64,000 nt of DNA from an uncultured Desulfovibrio sp. (GTDB taxonomy: Bacteria > Desulfobacterota > Desulfovibrionia > Desulfovibrionales > Desulfovibrionaceae), in the NCBI GenBank assembly GCA_900546145.1, contig URBN01000010.1:4861-68860 (forward strand), given 5' to 3'. Under the pieces are notes generated by a model. That model made no database searches. It saw nothing but the letters and a program-made list of their open reading frames with translations, and was not told the origin of the DNA. The first letter of the stretch is position 1, and each line of letters opens with the position of its first letter. Made by a program: the position numbers and the translations under genes. Of this stretch, positions 40,555-50,123 are shown piece by piece.

Positions 40555-43271
40555 CCAAAGACAAAATCAAGTTAAAGGACCTCGCGGAAGATCTGAAAAT
40601 TCCGCGTCAGGAGCTCCTTGGCACAGCGCGTGAGATGAACCTTGCCGTTCGCAGCGTCCAGGGTTCCGTCACGCCTGAGGAAGCCGACAAGCTCCGCAGG
40701 CATTACGAAAAGATCCGTCAGGCGGACAAGGACCAAAAGCAGGTCATCGTCCGCCACCGCCGCAACGCGGCTCCGGCGGACGGAGCCGGCGCGAAGCCCG
40801 CTCCCCGCGAAAGGGCTGCCGATGGCGGAAGGCCCCAGCGCGCTCCCGCGCAGAGGCCCGCGAAGCAGGAACCCGCAGCCGCGGCCAGGGTCATCAGCCG
40901 GCCTGAAGAGGCCAGCCCGGTGAAGGTGCCTGCGGCCCGTATCATCACGCCGGCCCCGCAGGCCGGGACATCTGCCCAGCCGAAGCCCGAAGCCGGGGAC
41001 GGAGCTCAGCCCGCTCCCGCTGCCGCGCCGGCAGCCAGAATCGTTGCCCCGGCCCCGCAGAAGGACGCGAAGCCGAAGCCCCGCCCCGCGCAGGCCTCCG
41101 AACAGCAGGAGGACGGCGCCTCTCCGAGGGTGCGCATCATTTCCCGTCCTTCCCCGTCTGCGCGCCGCGACCGTCCGGCCGGCGGACAGCGTGACGGCGG
41201 ACAGCGCGATGGCGGTGATTCCCGCGGACCCCGCACGCGCACGCCCGGAGGCAGGCCCTCCGGCGGCTTCCGCTCCTCTTCCATGGGCGGCGGCCAGGGC
41301 GGTTCCATGGGCGGCATGGACTTCGGCGGGGAACAGCCCACTGACACCCGCAGCAAGAAGAAGCGCAACAAGGGACGCCGCAGCACGGACTTCCAGACCA
41401 GCGATTTCGGACATCATCAGGAGGAGCATGACGCTCCCCGGTTCCGGAGCAAGGGACACCGCAAGGGCGGCAAGCCCCAGTCTCCCGCGCCCGTGACCCA
41501 GCCCCTGAAGGCGGCAAAGCGCAAGCTGCGCATCGCCGAGGCCATCCGCGTCTCCGACATGGCGCACCAGATGGGCCTCAAGGCCAACGAAATCATCAAG
41601 GTTCTTTTCAACCTCGGGATCATGGCCACCATCAACCAGTCCATTGATTTCGACACGGCCCAGATCGTGGCCGCCGAATTCAACTACGAGGTTGAGAAGA
41701 CCGGCTTCGAGGAAAAGGACTATCTCGGCGAGACCGAGCCCGACAAGCCCGAGGATCTCAAGCCGCGTCCGCCCGTGGTCACCATCATGGGCCATGTCGA
41801 CCACGGCAAGACCTCCCTGCTTGACGCCATCCGCAAGACGCACGTGACGAGCGGCGAAGCCGGCGGCATCACCCAGCACATCGGCGCCTACCACGTGAAG
41901 ACCAAGAACGGCGATGTCGTCTTCCTGGACACCCCCGGCCACGAGGCTTTCACGGCCATGCGCGCCCGCGGTGCCCAGATCACCGACCTTGTCATCCTGG
42001 TTGTGGCCGCTGACGACGGCGTCATGGAGCAGACCCGCGAGGCCATCAACCATGCCCGCGCCGCCAACGTGCCGATCATCGTGGCCATCAACAAGATCGA
42101 CAAGCCCGGCGCCAACCCCGACCGCGTTATGCGCGAGCTCTCCGAGCTCGGCCTGCAGCCCGAGGAATGGGGCGGCGACACCATCTGCGCCAAGGTTTCC
42201 GCCAAGACCCACCAGGGTCTCGATGAACTGCTCGAGCTTCTCGCCCTGCAGTCCGAAGTGATGGAACTCAAGGCCAATCCCAACAAGCCCGCCCGCGGCC
42301 ACATTGTTGAAGCCAAGCTGGACAAGGGCCGCGGCCCCGTGGGCACCGTGCTCATCCAGGAAGGCACCCTGCATCAGGGCGACTACTTCGTGTGCGGCAC
42401 CTTCTCCGGCCGCGTGCGCGCCATGTTCAATGACCAGGGCAAGAAGGTCCGCGAGGCCGGACCGTCCATCCCCGTGGAAGTGCAGGGCTTTGCCGGCGTT
42501 CCCGAGGCTGGTGAAGCCTTCGACGCCGTGGCTGACGAAAAGGTCGCCCGCCGCATCGCCGACGCCCGCGCCCAGAAGAAGCGTGAACAGGATCTCGCCA
42601 GCGAATCCAAGGTGACCCTCGAAACCTTCCTGGCCTCCTCCGGCGACGAGGAACAGAAGACCCTCAATCTCGTGCTCAAGGCCGATGTGCAGGGCACCCT
42701 CGAGGCCGTTCAGGAATCCCTGAAGAAGGTCTCCACGGAAAAGGTCAACGTCAACGTGGTTCACGCCGGCACCGGCGCCATCACCGAATCCGATATTCTG
42801 CTGGCCTCCGCCTCGAAGGCCATCATCATCGGCTTCAATATCCGTCCCACTGCCAAGGTGAAGGCCATCGCGGCCCACGAGAACGTGGATATCCGCTACT
42901 ACGACATCATCTACAAGCTCGTGGACGACGTGAAGAACGCCATGGCCGGTCTCCTTGCCCCCGTGGAGAAAGAAGTGGTGCTCGGCCAGGCCGAAGTGCG
43001 CCAGACCTTCTCCCTGCCCAAGGTGGGCACCATCGCCGGCGCCTATGTGTCTGACGGCAAGATCACCCGCAACGCGGGCGCCCGCCTCATGCGCGACGGC
43101 ATCGTGATCTACACGGGACACATCAGCTCCCTGAAGCGCTTCAAGGATGACGCGAAGGAAGTGGTCCGCGGCAACGAATGCGGCGTGGGCCTCGAGAACT
43201 ACAACGACATCAAGGTCGGCGACATCATCGAAGCCTTCGAGACCGTGCAGGAAGCTGCCACACTCGAATAA
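40551..43271 (+). CDS. infB: Translation initiation factor IF-2
   Basis: A 906-aa IF-2 that brings fMet-tRNA to the 30S subunit. A long low-complexity Pro/Ala/Arg/Gly linker covers about residues 60-310, including repeats of the RDGGQRDGG type. The second N-terminal helical domain (RIAEAIRVSDMAHQMGLKAN) precedes the G domain with GHVDHGKTSLLDAI (G1), DTPGHEAF (G3) and NKIDKPGA (G4). C-terminal domains end at EAATLE. A terminator-like hairpin follows. Confidence 0.97.
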   Translation: MTKDKIKLKDLAEDLKIPRQELLGTAREMNLAVRSVQGSVTPEEADKLRRHYEKIRQADKDQKQVIVRHRRNAAPADGAGAKPAPRERAADGGRPQRAPAQRPAKQEPAAAARVISRPEEASPVKVPAARIITPAPQAGTSAQPKPEAGDGAQPAPAAAPAARIVAPAPQKDAKPKPRPAQASEQQEDGASPRVRIISRPSPSARRDRPAGGQRDGGQRDGGDSRGPRTRTPGGRPSGGFRSSSMGGGQGGSMGGMDFGGEQPTDTRSKKKRNKGRRSTDFQTSDFGHHQEEHDAPRFRSKGHRKGGKPQSPAPVTQPLKAAKRKLRIAEAIRVSDMAHQMGLKANEIIKVLFNLGIMATINQSIDFDTAQIVAAEFNYEVEKTGFEEKDYLGETEPDKPEDLKPRPPVVTIMGHVDHGKTSLLDAIRKTHVTSGEAGGITQHIGAYHVKTKNGDVVFLDTPGHEAFTAMRARGAQITDLVILVVAADDGVMEQTREAINHARAANVPIIVAINKIDKPGANPDRVMRELSELGLQPEEWGGDTICAKVSAKTHQGLDELLELLALQSEVMELKANPNKPARGHIVEAKLDKGRGPVGTVLIQEGTLHQGDYFVCGTFSGRVRAMFNDQGKKVREAGPSIPVEVQGFAGVPEAGEAFDAVADEKVARRIADARAQKKREQDLASESKVTLETFLASSGDEEQKTLNLVLKADVQGTLEAVQESLKKVSTEKVNVNVVHAGTGAITESDILLASASKAIIIGFNIRPTAKVKAIAAHENVDIRYYDIIYKLVDDVKNAMAGLLAPVEKEVVLGQAEVRQTFSLPKVGTIAGAYVSDGKITRNAGARLMRDGIVIYTGHISSLKRFKDDAKEVVRGNECGVGLENYNDIKVGDIIEAFETVQEAATLE

Positions 43272-43286
43272 CAGCATCAGACGGCA

Positions 43287-43321
43287 GGCGGATCTCCCCA
43301 TGGAGATCCGCCGCTTTTTTT
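43287..43321 (+). terminator. Terminator between infB and ylxP
   Basis: GGCGGATCTCC (43287-43297), CCAT, GGAGATCCGCC (43302-43312), then GC and T7. It is a strong intrinsic terminator inside an otherwise continuous gene series, ending 5 bases before the ylxP start. Confidence 0.88.
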
Positions 43322-43325
43322 CAGC

Positions 43326-43616
43326 ATGTACATCGCTCACCTCACCATCGAGATCGCCCTGGACGGCAATGACAACCTCAAGGCCAAGCGCCGGGTTGCC
43401 AACAGCCTCAAGCAGAAGACCCGCAACAAGTTCAATGTGGCCATCGCCGAGGACGGAACCGAGGACTCCCTCACCCTGCTCCGCCTGGCCGTCGTCTCCA
43501 TCTCCAACTCGGAGCGTCATCTCCGCAGCAAAATGGACAAATGCGAGCTCATGATGGAGGCCGTGGCCAAAGAAGAAGTCACCGACTCACATCTGGAGAT
43601 TTATGCTCTTGACTGA
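43326..43616 (+). CDS. YlxP/DUF503 family protein
   Basis: A 96-aa protein of the DUF503 family common next to rbfA and infB. LTIEIALDGNDNLKAKRRVA and KFNVAIAEDGTEDS are the family pattern. No ribosome site precedes it because the infB terminator ends 5 bases before. It overlaps nrnA by 14 bases. rbfA itself is not in this window. Confidence 0.88.
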   Translation: MYIAHLTIEIALDGNDNLKAKRRVANSLKQKTRNKFNVAIAEDGTEDSLTLLRLAVVSISNSERHLRSKMDKCELMMEAVAKEEVTDSHLEIYALD

Positions 43617-44613
43617 TCTGGCCTACCCCGCCGCGTGGCGGGACGAGGCAGCCGCGGTCGCCGGAGCCTTAAAAAGGTACGACCGCTACATCGTCTGCGG
43701 GCACGCCCATCTGGACGGCGACGCCCTGGCCTCTGTCACGGCCGCGGGATTCCTTCTGCGCGCCCTCGGCAGGGAATTTGTCCTCTACTCCCCCTACGGC
43801 GTGCCGGCCTACCTCGAATTCGTGGAACGCCCCGCTTCCGTGTACACCTCCCTCGCCCGTCTCCCCTTCACCCCGCAGTGCGTGCTCGCCCTGGACCTCG
43901 GGACCCCTTCCCGGCTCGGTGAGGAGCTTGGGGCGCTTCTGCCTTCCCTCGCCTGCATCAACGTGGATCACCACCCCGGTCCGGGCATGGGCACGGCGGC
44001 GAACATGATCCATCCCGAAGCCGCGGCCACGGCCCAGCTTCTGGCTTCGGTCATTCACGCCTCCGGCGCCGATTTCACGCCCGCCATGGCTTCTGCCCTC
44101 ATGACCGGACTCATCACGGACACGGGAGGATTCCGCCACTCCAACACGGATCCCGGAGTGCTCGCCCTCGCGGCTGAGCTCAGCCTCAGGGGGGCTGACA
44201 TCCACGCCATAAGGGAATGCCTCGACAAGACCTGGACCATACCCCGCTTCCGGCTCTGGAGCCGCCTTTCCGCGAAGGTTTCCACCGCAGCGGCAGGCGC
44301 CGTGGCCATCTGTTCCTGCACGTCCGGCGATCTCGGAAGCACCACAACGACACAGGAAGACTGCGAGGGATTCGTGGAGCGCATGCTCTCCCTGAAAGGC
44401 GTCCGCATAGCAGCCCTTCTCAAGGAGCAGGAGCCCGGGAAAACACGCTTCAGCCTGCGCGCGGCCGGCGACAGCGACGTGGCGGCCATAGCCGCCGTCT
44501 TCGGGGGCGGCGGCCATGTAAAAGCAGCAGGCGGCACCATTGCGCTGCCTGCCGACGAGGCGGAGAAAGAACTTCTCGCCGCCATTCTCAGAACGGCTCC
44601 GAAACCCCTGTAA
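43603..44613 (+). CDS. nrnA: NrnA-type oligoribonuclease/pAp phosphatase
   Basis: A 336-aa DHH/DHHA1 phosphoesterase degrading nano-RNAs and 3',5'-pAp. CGHAHLDGDALASV (DHxD-type motif 1), NVDHHPG (DHH) and TDTGGFRHSNT give the metal site; GGGGHVKAAGG is the DHHA1 motif near the C-terminus. It overlaps ylxP and lies 87 bases before truB. Confidence 0.94.
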   Translation: MLLTDLAYPAAWRDEAAAVAGALKRYDRYIVCGHAHLDGDALASVTAAGFLLRALGREFVLYSPYGVPAYLEFVERPASVYTSLARLPFTPQCVLALDLGTPSRLGEELGALLPSLACINVDHHPGPGMGTAANMIHPEAAATAQLLASVIHASGADFTPAMASALMTGLITDTGGFRHSNTDPGVLALAAELSLRGADIHAIRECLDKTWTIPRFRLWSRLSAKVSTAAAGAVAICSCTSGDLGSTTTTQEDCEGFVERMLSLKGVRIAALLKEQEPGKTRFSLRAAGDSDVAAIAAVFGGGGHVKAAGGTIALPADEAEKELLAAILRTAPKPL

Positions 44614-44659
44614 GTTTTCGGAAAAAATCATGCAGGACACGCCGGGCGCCTCTAATCCT

Positions 44660-44688
44660 TTGACTTTTGCCCGATTTTTGTCTATCAG
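44660..44688 (+). promoter_or_regulatory. Sigma70-type promoter candidate for truB
   Basis: TTGACT (44660-44665), 17-bp spacer, TATCAG (44683-44688). It predicts a start of transcription around 44695, six bases before the truB ATG. Confidence 0.55.
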
Positions 44689-44700
44689 AGTCAACCAGCC

Positions 44701-45648
44701 ATGACAGAAGCACCCCGCGATCACGAAGATCTTGCTCCACGCCCCGCGCAGCAGAACGGCGTTCTGGTTCTGAACAAGCCTTCAGGGCCGACCTCCAACC
44801 GCTGCATCACGGCCATCAAGCGCATGGGACAGAAGAAGATCGGCCACGCGGGCACGCTGGATCCCATGGCCGGCGGTGTCCTGCTTGTCCTTCTCGGACA
44901 GGGCACCAAACTCTCCGGGTACCTGCTCGGCGGAGGCGCCAAGATTTACCGCGGCACCCTCGAGCTCGGCAGGGAAACGGACACCTGGGACAAAGAAGGA
45001 ACCGTTCTCGCCGAAAACGGCTGGGACGGGGTAAGCGGGGATGCCGTACGGCGTGACATCGCTTCCTGGACGGGCTCCCACATGCAGCCCGTGCCCCCTT
45101 ATTCCGCTGCCAAGCACAACGGCCGGCCTCTTTACAGCCTGGCCCGCAGCGGACAGGACGTCCCTGAAAAAACAAAGCGTGTGGAAATTTCACAGGCGGA
45201 GGTTCTCTCCATGGAACTTCCGGCTGTCACTTTTCGGGTCAAATGCAGTTCCGGCACCTACATACGCTCCCTCGCCCACAGCTTGGGGATGCGACTCGGG
45301 TGCGGAGCCGTGCTCACGGAACTGACCCGGGAGTACAGTCACCCCTTCGGCCTTGACAGGGCCGTGGACCTGGACTTCCTGCAGAAGAACCCGGAGCTTC
45401 TCCCGCAGTACGTGCATCCCATCCGTGAGGTGCTCGCCAGCTGGCCTCAGGTCCGGCTCGGCGCGGAAGAGGCAGCCAGGGTACGCAACGGCATTGCCTG
45501 CGCGTGTCCGGCAGGGCTTCTTGAGAAAATACGCGCCAACGGAGGGCTCGCCCTGCTCATGCAGGGAGATACCGAGCTCGCCGTGGCCTCCCTTCAGGAA
45601 AATCCGTCGGGTCCCGTTCTCGCCATAACGAGGGGGCTTTGGAATTAA
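44701..45648 (+). CDS. truB: tRNA pseudouridine synthase B
   Basis: A 315-aa enzyme making pseudouridine 55 in the T-loop of tRNAs. KIGHAGTLDPMAGGVLLVLL carries the catalytic Asp, and YRGTLELG and SGTYIRSLAHSLG follow as usual. No ribosome site is visible upstream; a promoter only six bases before would give an almost leaderless mRNA. rpsO follows after 29 bases. Confidence 0.96.
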   Translation: MTEAPRDHEDLAPRPAQQNGVLVLNKPSGPTSNRCITAIKRMGQKKIGHAGTLDPMAGGVLLVLLGQGTKLSGYLLGGGAKIYRGTLELGRETDTWDKEGTVLAENGWDGVSGDAVRRDIASWTGSHMQPVPPYSAAKHNGRPLYSLARSGQDVPEKTKRVEISQAEVLSMELPAVTFRVKCSSGTYIRSLAHSLGMRLGCGAVLTELTREYSHPFGLDRAVDLDFLQKNPELLPQYVHPIREVLASWPQVRLGAEEAARVRNGIACACPAGLLEKIRANGGLALLMQGDTELAVASLQENPSGPVLAITRGLWN

Positions 45649-45677
45649 CCCTATACTCTCTTTAAGGAGAAACTGCT

Positions 45678-45947
45678 GTGGCTATTGATTCTACTCAGAA
45701 AAAGGTAATTATCGAGGAACACGCCAGACACGAAGGCGATACCGGATCTCCTGAAGTTCAGGTCGCCCTCCTGACCGCCCGCATCGAAGGCCTCACCGAA
45801 CACTTCAAGGTGCACAAGAAGGACTTCCACTCCCGCACCGGCCTTCTGAAGCTCGTCGGCCACCGCCGCAACATCCTCAATTACCTCAAGTCCAAGGACA
45901 TCCAGCGCTACCGTGCCCTCATCGACAAGCTCGGCCTGCGCAAGTAA
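45678..45947 (+). CDS. rpsO: 30S ribosomal protein S15
   Basis: An 89-aa primary 16S-binding protein. DTGSPEVQVALLTARIEGLT and LVGHRRNILNYLKSKD are the S15 signatures. The start is GTG at 45678 with AAGGAG 8 bases before. A terminator lies between it and pnp. Confidence 0.97.
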   Translation: MAIDSTQKKVIIEEHARHEGDTGSPEVQVALLTARIEGLTEHFKVHKKDFHSRTGLLKLVGHRRNILNYLKSKDIQRYRALIDKLGLRK

Positions 45948-45965
45948 CTGCATTCTGTGCTGATG

Positions 45966-45990
45966 AAGGGGCCTCAGGGCCCCTTTTTCT
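45966..45990 (+). terminator. Terminator after rpsO
   Basis: AAGGGGCC (45966-45973), TCAG, GGCCCCTT (45978-45985), then TTTCT. Confidence 0.88.
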
Positions 45991-46098
45991 TTCCCGCGCC
46001 CGTCTTCTCCGGGCGCCTAACGCGCGAAGGGGTATCCGGGAAAACGAGGCAGGTTCTGCCCCCTTTTCCCGGAGTCCCCTTCCACCACAAGGAGAGCC

Positions 46099-48366
46099 AT
46101 GCTCAAGGATATCTTCAACCCTGTCCGCGTCACCGCCAGTGTGGCCGGCAAGGAATTCATTTTCGAGAACGGCCGCATCGCCAACCAGGCCGACGGCTCC
46201 GTCTGCCTGCAGTGCGGCGGCACCGTTGTCCTCGTTACCGTCTGCTCCGCCACTCTGGAAGCCGACAAGGGCTTCTTCCCCCTCACCGTCGAGTACTCCG
46301 AGCGCATGTACGCGGCCGGCCGCATTCCCGGCAGCTACTTCCGCCGCGAGATCGGCCGTCCCTCCGAGCGCGAAACCCTCGTTTCCCGCCTCATCGACCG
46401 TCCGATCCGCCCCCTCTTCCCCAAGGGCCTGCAGCAGGATGTGCAGGTTCTGGCCACGGTCATCTCCGCTGACCAGGAAAACGACCCCGACATTCTGGCC
46501 ATGACCGGCGCCTCCGCCGCCATCTGCCTCTCCTCGCTGCCCTTCGACGGCCCTGTCGTCGGCGCCCGCGTGGGCCGCATCAACGGCGAGTTCGTGCTCA
46601 ACCCCACCATTTCCGAGCGCAAGAAGAGCGACATCGACATTGTCTTCGCCGCGAGCCGCACCGCCCTCACCATGGTTGAAGGCGAGGCGCACATCGTGCC
46701 CGAGGACGTGATCATCGACGCCCTTGACTGGGGCCGCGCCCAGGTCATGCCCCTCATCGAGGCCCAGGACAGACTCGTCGCCCAGTGCGGCAAGGAAAAG
46801 ATGCCCTTCACCCCGCATGAGGACGATCCCGTGCTCCTCAGCAGGGTCACCGAACTCTGCCAGGAAAACGGCCTTAAAGAGGCCATGTGCGTGCCGGACA
46901 AGCTCGAGCGCAAAACCGCCCGCGCCGCGGTCAAGGACAAGGTCATGGCCGCCCTCACCAACGATCCCGCCTGGGCCGACAAGCCCGAGGCCCTTGCCGC
47001 CGTGCCGGATATGATCGCCGCTCTTGAGAAGAAGACGGTCAGAACCCGCATCCGCGAGGAAGGAAAGCGCATCGACGGCCGCGACACGAAGACCGTGCGT
47101 CCCATCCAGATCATGACCGGCGTCCTGCCCCGCACCCACGGCTCTGCCATTTTCCGCCGCGGCGAGACCAAGTCCCTGGCCGTGACCACCCTCGGCTCCT
47201 CTACGGATGAGCAGCGCGTGGATTCCCTCAATGGCGACGTCATCAAGCATTTCATGCTGCACTACAACTTCCCGCCCTTCTGCGTGGGCGAAGTGAAGCC
47301 CGTGCGTCTCTCCCGCCGCGAAATCGGCCACGGCGCCCTGGCTGAAAAATCCCTGCGCCCCGTGCTGCCCTCAGCCGAGAGCTTCCCCTTCACCATCCGC
47401 GTGGTGTCCGAGACCGTTGAGTCCAACGGCTCGTCCTCCATGGCCGCTGTGTGCGGCGGCTGCCTGTCCCTCATGGACGCCGGCGTGCCGATCAGCGCTC
47501 CCGTGGCCGGCGTGGCCATGGGCCTCATCAAGGAAGGCGATGACTTCATCATCCTCACCGACATCCTCGGCGACGAGGACGCCATGGGCGACATGGACTT
47601 CAAGGTAGCCGGTACCGCCGAAGGCGTGACCGGCATCCAGATGGACATCAAGGTCGAAGGCCTTTCCACTGACATCATGCGCGCCGCCATGCGCCAGGCC
47701 CATGAAGGCCGCCTGCACATCCTCGGCGAAATGGCCAAAGTCATCGATAAGCCCCGCGCCCAGCTTTCCCCGTACGCCCCGCAGCACGAGGAAATCTACG
47801 TCAATCCTGAGATCATCCGTCTCATCATCGGCCCCGGCGGCAAGAACATCAAAGCCATTACCACCGCCACCGGCGCGGCCGTCGACATCGACGACTCCGG
47901 CAAGATTTCCGTCTTCGCCCCCACCGCCGAGTCCCTTTCCAAGACCATCGAGATGCTGCGCTACTACGACCAGCGTCCCGAGCTTGGCAAGAACTACAAG
48001 GGCAAGGTGCGCAAGATTCTCGAAATCGGCTGCATCGTCGAGATTCTGCCCAACGTGGAAGCGCTGGTGCACATCTCCCAGCTCGACATCAACCGCGTCA
48101 ATCAGGTTTCCGATGTCGCCCAGCTCGGCGACGAAATGGTGGTCAAGGTCATCGAAATCACCGGTGACCGCATCCGCGCGAGCCGCAAGGCTGTCCTGCT
48201 CGAAGAACAGGGTCATCCGTGGAATCCCGAGGAGACCGCCCGTCCGAAGCACGACAGCAGCCGGGGTCCCCGCCCTGATCGCGGCGACCGTGGCGATCGC
48301 GGCGAGCGCCGCGGCGACAGACGCGGCCGCGGTGATCGTGAACGCGGAGACAGAGACCGCCATTAA
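46099..48366 (+). CDS. pnp: Polyribonucleotide nucleotidyltransferase
   Basis: A 755-aa phosphorolytic exonuclease of the RNA degradosome. Two RNase PH-like domains are seen (GRIPGSYFRREIGRPSERET in the first, FCVGEVKPVRLSRREIGHGA in the second), then KH (IIGPGGKNIKAI) and S1 (GKVRKILEIGCIVEILPNVE). The C-terminal end is Arg/Gly/Asp-rich (DRGDRGDRGERRGDRRGRG), a short RNA- or protein-binding tail. It has its own leader after the rpsO terminator. Confidence 0.97.
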   Translation: MLKDIFNPVRVTASVAGKEFIFENGRIANQADGSVCLQCGGTVVLVTVCSATLEADKGFFPLTVEYSERMYAAGRIPGSYFRREIGRPSERETLVSRLIDRPIRPLFPKGLQQDVQVLATVISADQENDPDILAMTGASAAICLSSLPFDGPVVGARVGRINGEFVLNPTISERKKSDIDIVFAASRTALTMVEGEAHIVPEDVIIDALDWGRAQVMPLIEAQDRLVAQCGKEKMPFTPHEDDPVLLSRVTELCQENGLKEAMCVPDKLERKTARAAVKDKVMAALTNDPAWADKPEALAAVPDMIAALEKKTVRTRIREEGKRIDGRDTKTVRPIQIMTGVLPRTHGSAIFRRGETKSLAVTTLGSSTDEQRVDSLNGDVIKHFMLHYNFPPFCVGEVKPVRLSRREIGHGALAEKSLRPVLPSAESFPFTIRVVSETVESNGSSSMAAVCGGCLSLMDAGVPISAPVAGVAMGLIKEGDDFIILTDILGDEDAMGDMDFKVAGTAEGVTGIQMDIKVEGLSTDIMRAAMRQAHEGRLHILGEMAKVIDKPRAQLSPYAPQHEEIYVNPEIIRLIIGPGGKNIKAITTATGAAVDIDDSGKISVFAPTAESLSKTIEMLRYYDQRPELGKNYKGKVRKILEIGCIVEILPNVEALVHISQLDINRVNQVSDVAQLGDEMVVKVIEITGDRIRASRKAVLLEEQGHPWNPEETARPKHDSSRGPRPDRGDRGDRGERRGDRRGRGDRERGDRDRH

Positions 48367-48383
48367 GAAGAAAGGAGTCACCC

Positions 48384-49358
48384 ATGGCCAGCAGCAAGAA
48401 AGTGGACGCCGAGAAGCAGTCTGTGAATGAGGACCTTGAATCCCACCGCAAACCCACTCCCGAAGAAGCCCAGGCTATGCTCCGCGGCGAAAACCGCCAG
48501 CATTTCGAAGGGCTCGGCCTGCAGTGGGGCGTTCTGCTGGGCGGCATGCCCCAGCAGCTCATGCCGCAGGTCGTCGCCACAGTTCTGAAGGCCGGTGGCA
48601 CCAGACCCGCATGGCGCTGGAACGTCAACAAGACCGACTTCTACCTCATGGCCTGGCCCAAGGACGAACCGGTGAGAGCCTGCGTCGTCATGGCCGGACC
48701 CGAGGGGGACAAACTGCATCCCCTGGATGCCTTCCCCATGGCTGAAGGCCTGCCCAACGACGCCAAAGTGGCCGAAACCCACCCCTGGAAAGTGGGCGTG
48801 GGCGGAAACGTGGCCGTGACCATGACCGAAGGACGCAGCCCCATGTGGTTCTACGACCCGGTCTTCGAGCGCGACTACGACATGCTCACGGAAGGCGTCA
48901 CGCAGACCTTCCTTCTCTCGGGCGTCTGCCTCTCCATCCGCAAAGCGCTCCTCGATGACATTACCATCACCAAGGGGCCCCAGTTCGAAGTGTACGCCCA
49001 GGACTGGCTGGAGAAGAACCCCGGCAAAACCGGTCTCGACGTGCCTCCCCTGAAGTTCAATCTCAAGGGCAGGCACCTCATCATGCCCGGCCGCCAGTTC
49101 TGCGAATACCAGATGCGCACTACAGTGGAAGACGTTGATGACTGCAAGCTCGACAGAATGGATATCAAAATCCTCTATGTGAGCTTCCCCTTCGACGATC
49201 GTCCCAACCTGCAGCTGCCCCTTTACGCCCCGAAGTCCGTGCTCAAAGACTTCGAGCCGAAGGCCGGCGACGAAATAGACGCCTACGTCTGGCTGCAGGG
49301 CCGCGTCACTGACCAGGACGAGCAGCTGAACGACGTTCCTGAGACCCCGGTCCAGTAG
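48384..49358 (+). CDS. Hypothetical protein, 324 aa
   Basis: Not recognised. It lies 17 bases after pnp with AAAGGAG before the ATG, so it may be co-transcribed. No signal peptide or membrane helix is seen. The sequence is well structured and rich in Trp and Pro (TRPAWRWNVNKTDFYLMAW, SPMWFYDPVFERDYDML) and ends in a beta-rich region (VSFPFDDRPNLQLPLY). It looks like a soluble conserved protein restricted to this lineage; no function is offered. A terminator follows. Confidence 0.82.
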   Translation: MASSKKVDAEKQSVNEDLESHRKPTPEEAQAMLRGENRQHFEGLGLQWGVLLGGMPQQLMPQVVATVLKAGGTRPAWRWNVNKTDFYLMAWPKDEPVRACVVMAGPEGDKLHPLDAFPMAEGLPNDAKVAETHPWKVGVGGNVAVTMTEGRSPMWFYDPVFERDYDMLTEGVTQTFLLSGVCLSIRKALLDDITITKGPQFEVYAQDWLEKNPGKTGLDVPPLKFNLKGRHLIMPGRQFCEYQMRTTVEDVDDCKLDRMDIKILYVSFPFDDRPNLQLPLYAPKSVLKDFEPKAGDEIDAYVWLQGRVTDQDEQLNDVPETPVQ

Positions 49359-49385
49359 GCCTGGCGCATCCTCTCAAGAAACGAC

Positions 49386-49425
49386 AAGGCGGAGCTTCCC
49401 TTCACGGAAGCCCCGCCTTTTTCTT
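49386..49425 (+). terminator. Terminator after the 48384-49358 gene
   Basis: AAGGCGG-AGCTTCC (49386-49399) pairs with GGAAGC-CCCGCCTT (49406-49419) followed by TTTCTTTT. Confidence 0.85.
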
Positions 49426-49552
49426 TTCCGGCCGGATAACGCTGACGTCCCGCCACACAGGCCCTGAGGCCGCGCCGGACGTCCGGCTGAGATTCCCTTC
49501 AGTCCTGCAGGATCAGGGCTCTGGACGCCTCCTGGAGGTTTCAGGGCCGGAT

Positions 49553-49963
49553 CTAGGCTTCCTTCAGGAAGCTCACGCGCAGGGTGCGCACGCGCGGTCC
49601 GTCGCTCTCGCACAGGTAGACGGCCTGCCACTGCCCGAGATCGGGGAGCCCGCCCGCCACGGGCACGAGGACGGAGGAGCCGAAGAAGGACGTTTTGATG
49701 TGCGCGTCAGAGTTGCCTTCGGCATGCCGGAAGCCCCAGTCCTGCGGGACGCGGGCAGCCAGGAAGCGCTCCATGTCAGCCTTCACATCGGGATCCCATC
49801 CCTCGTTGATGGTGAGGCCGCAGGTGGTGTGCGGCGAGTACACGGCGAGGAAGCCGTCCTTCCAGCCGGCGTCCGCCTTTTTTCTGAGGAGCTCCGCGAG
49901 CAGGGAGCCGATGGAAATCATTTCGATGCGTTCATGGGTGGCTATGCTGAGGTATTCCGGCAT
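49553..49963 (-). CDS. YjbQ/UPF0047 family protein
   Basis: A 136-aa protein of the YjbQ family, trimeric proteins with weak thiamine phosphate synthase activity. SPHTTCGLTINEGWDPDVKAD and the HIKTSFFGSSVLVPV block, with GQWQAVYLCESDGPR near the end, are typical; the conserved His and Cys are in the first block. The start at 49963 (MPEYLSIATHER) follows AAAGGAGG; residues upstream in the frame are shadow. It follows prfA in the same direction by 160 bases. Confidence 0.9.
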   Translation of the reverse strand: MPEYLSIATHERIEMISIGSLLAELLRKKADAGWKDGFLAVYSPHTTCGLTINEGWDPDVKADMERFLAARVPQDWGFRHAEGNSDAHIKTSFFGSSVLVPVAGGLPDLGQWQAVYLCESDGPRVRTLRVSFLKEA

Positions 49964-50123
49964 GACTGGCCTCCTTTGGGCTGCAGAAGAAGTTCGGGAT
50001 CCGGGCGGAGCGGCACGGCAGGGACATCTCCCTGCCGGAGAGGACTCCTGCCCTCCCTGAACGCAAAAGGCGGCGCCGCGCGATAAACGCGGCACCGCCT
50101 GTCATCATCAGATACGGGAAAAG

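Noticed and set aside
40572..43520. 982-residue frame antisense to infB
   Set aside because: Same reason; repetitive Gly/Leu/Val shadow of infB.
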